Positions 5,441-5,638 of a stretch of DNA of 5,638 nt are shown one piece after another. Position 1 is the stretch's first letter. The number at the start of each line of letters is the position of its first letter. The notes beneath the pieces are model-generated. The model saw only the letters and a list, made by a program, of their open reading frames with translations, had not been told where the DNA came from and did no database searches. Source of the stretch: Actinomycetota bacterium (lineage in GTDB: Bacteria; Actinomycetota; Actinomycetes; Actinomycetales; Microbacteriaceae); assembly GCA_009927245.1 (NCBI GenBank), contig RFNI01000251.1, positions 1 through 5,638 of the forward strand, in the 5' to 3' direction. The position numbers and the translations under genes were made by a program.

Positions 5441-5474
5441 CCAATATCTGCGGGTTGCATATGTGGCAATGTTC

Positions 5475-5519
5475 GGGCTAAACTTGACCCTTGGTGCCGT
5501 AAGCCATTTGGCTTAGCCC
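5475..5519 (+). promoter_or_regulatory. Structured region in the truA-rplM gap, possible rplM leader or truA 3' end
   Basis: The 138-nt gap after truA contains two overlapping pairings. GGGCTAA (5475-5481) pairs with TTAGCCC (5513-5519). TAAGCC (5500-5505), loop ATTT, pairs with GGCTTA (5510-5515). They share 5513-5515, so either they alternate, or the 6-bp hairpin forms inside a shorter GGGC/GCCC stem. No T-run follows. It could be a leader element for rplM, whose mRNA is autoregulated in some bacteria, or a processed 3' end of truA. The pairing is visible; the function is inferred. Confidence 0.4.
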
Positions 5520-5563
5520 CTGTTGATGACTCTTAGATTCATCGCCAATCCGATATAAGAAAT

Positions 5564-5569
5564 AGAAGG
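5564..5569 (+). promoter_or_regulatory. Ribosome binding site of rplM
   Basis: AGAAGG lies 9 nt before the GTG at 5579 and supports that start for rplM. Confidence 0.7.
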
Positions 5570-5578
5570 CAATCTAGC

Positions 5579-5638
5579 GTGCGTACTTATTCACCGAAGG
5601 CTCATGAGCTTCAGAACGACTGGCTCGTAATCGACGCC
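5579..5638 (+). CDS. rplM: 50S ribosomal protein L13 (uL13), first 20 codons
   Basis: The frame from GTG 5579 reads MRTYSPKAHELQNDWLVIDA and stays open to the window edge. This is the characteristic N terminus of actinobacterial L13, where MRTYSPK is followed by W(L/H)VIDA. L13 is an early-assembling protein of the large subunit and is normally followed by rpsI (S9), which would lie just outside the window. The position after truA matches actinobacterial gene order. A 138-nt gap with its own structured element suggests that rplM starts a separate transcription unit, though I found no convincing promoter. Confidence 0.93.
   Translation, partial: MRTYSPKAHELQNDWLVIDA

Noticed and set aside
5455..5559. 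Promoters for rplM: TTGCAT/TAAACT (5455-5484), TTGACC (5484-5489), or TATAAG (5554-5559)
   Set aside because: TTGCAT/TAAACT is weak on both elements with an 18-nt spacer. TTGACC has no usable -10 at 16-18 nt. TATAAG has no -35 and would start transcription on the ribosome binding site.
1287..5578. Canonical intrinsic terminators after map, rpmJ, rpsK, rplQ or truA
   Set aside because: Hairpins are present after rpmJ, rpsK, rplQ and truA, but none is followed by a proper T-run; no hairpin is seen after map.
1..5638. CRISPR array, insertion sequence, prophage or other accessory system
   Set aside because: No spaced direct repeats, transposase or integrase genes, or terminal repeats were seen; the whole window is conserved housekeeping genes.

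Overview
This window is a stretch of the conserved translation and transcription gene cluster of an actinobacterium (the end of the spc operon followed by the alpha operon), all on the + strand: adk (3' part) - map - infA - rpmJ - rpsM - rpsK - rpoA - rplQ - truA - rplM (first 20 codons). Several things point to Actinobacteria: the short-LID adenylate kinase next to map, an RpoA that begins MLIAQ and carries LEPGFGYTLGNS, an L17 with a long acidic tail, and truA and then rplM directly after rplQ. Base composition is close to half G+C by eye, low for the phylum. No rpsD lies between rpsK and rpoA. Together these suggest a reduced-GC member of the Micrococcales/Microbacteriaceae, such as a freshwater planktonic lineage. 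That placement is an inference.

Layout. Bases 1-1286 hold adk and map, 7 nt apart and probably cotranscribed from upstream. Bases 1287-1410 are a gap containing the best promoter in the window (TTGAGT, 17 nt, TAAAAT) ahead of infA. Bases 1411-1781 hold infA and rpmJ; rpmJ encodes only 37 residues. Bases 1782-1937 are a structured leader ahead of rpsM. Bases 1938-4558 hold rpsM, rpsK, rpoA and rplQ, most with clear AGGAG-type ribosome binding sites. The rpsK-rpoA gap contains a 24-nt near-perfect palindrome, and the rpoA stop codon sits inside a 14-bp palindrome. truA follows rplQ by 15 nt, and a 13-bp hairpin overlaps its first codons. Bases 5441-5578 are a partly structured gap before rplM, whose GTG start is just inside the window. 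No stretch of 300 bases lacks a gene.

How the genes work together. Adk balances adenine nucleotides and Map removes the initiator methionine from new proteins. IF-1 acts in translation initiation. L36, S13, S11, L17 and L13 are ribosome components. RpoA is the RNA polymerase alpha subunit, and TruA makes pseudouridines in the tRNA anticodon arm.

The gene content is ordinary, and I see no new multi-gene system. The parts worth a second look are non-coding or compositional: the multi-hairpin rpsM leader, the hairpin at the truA start, the palindrome where rpsD sits in some relatives, the repeat-built acidic tail of L17, and a strong preference for the CTA leucine codon in rpoA and rplQ but not in map.
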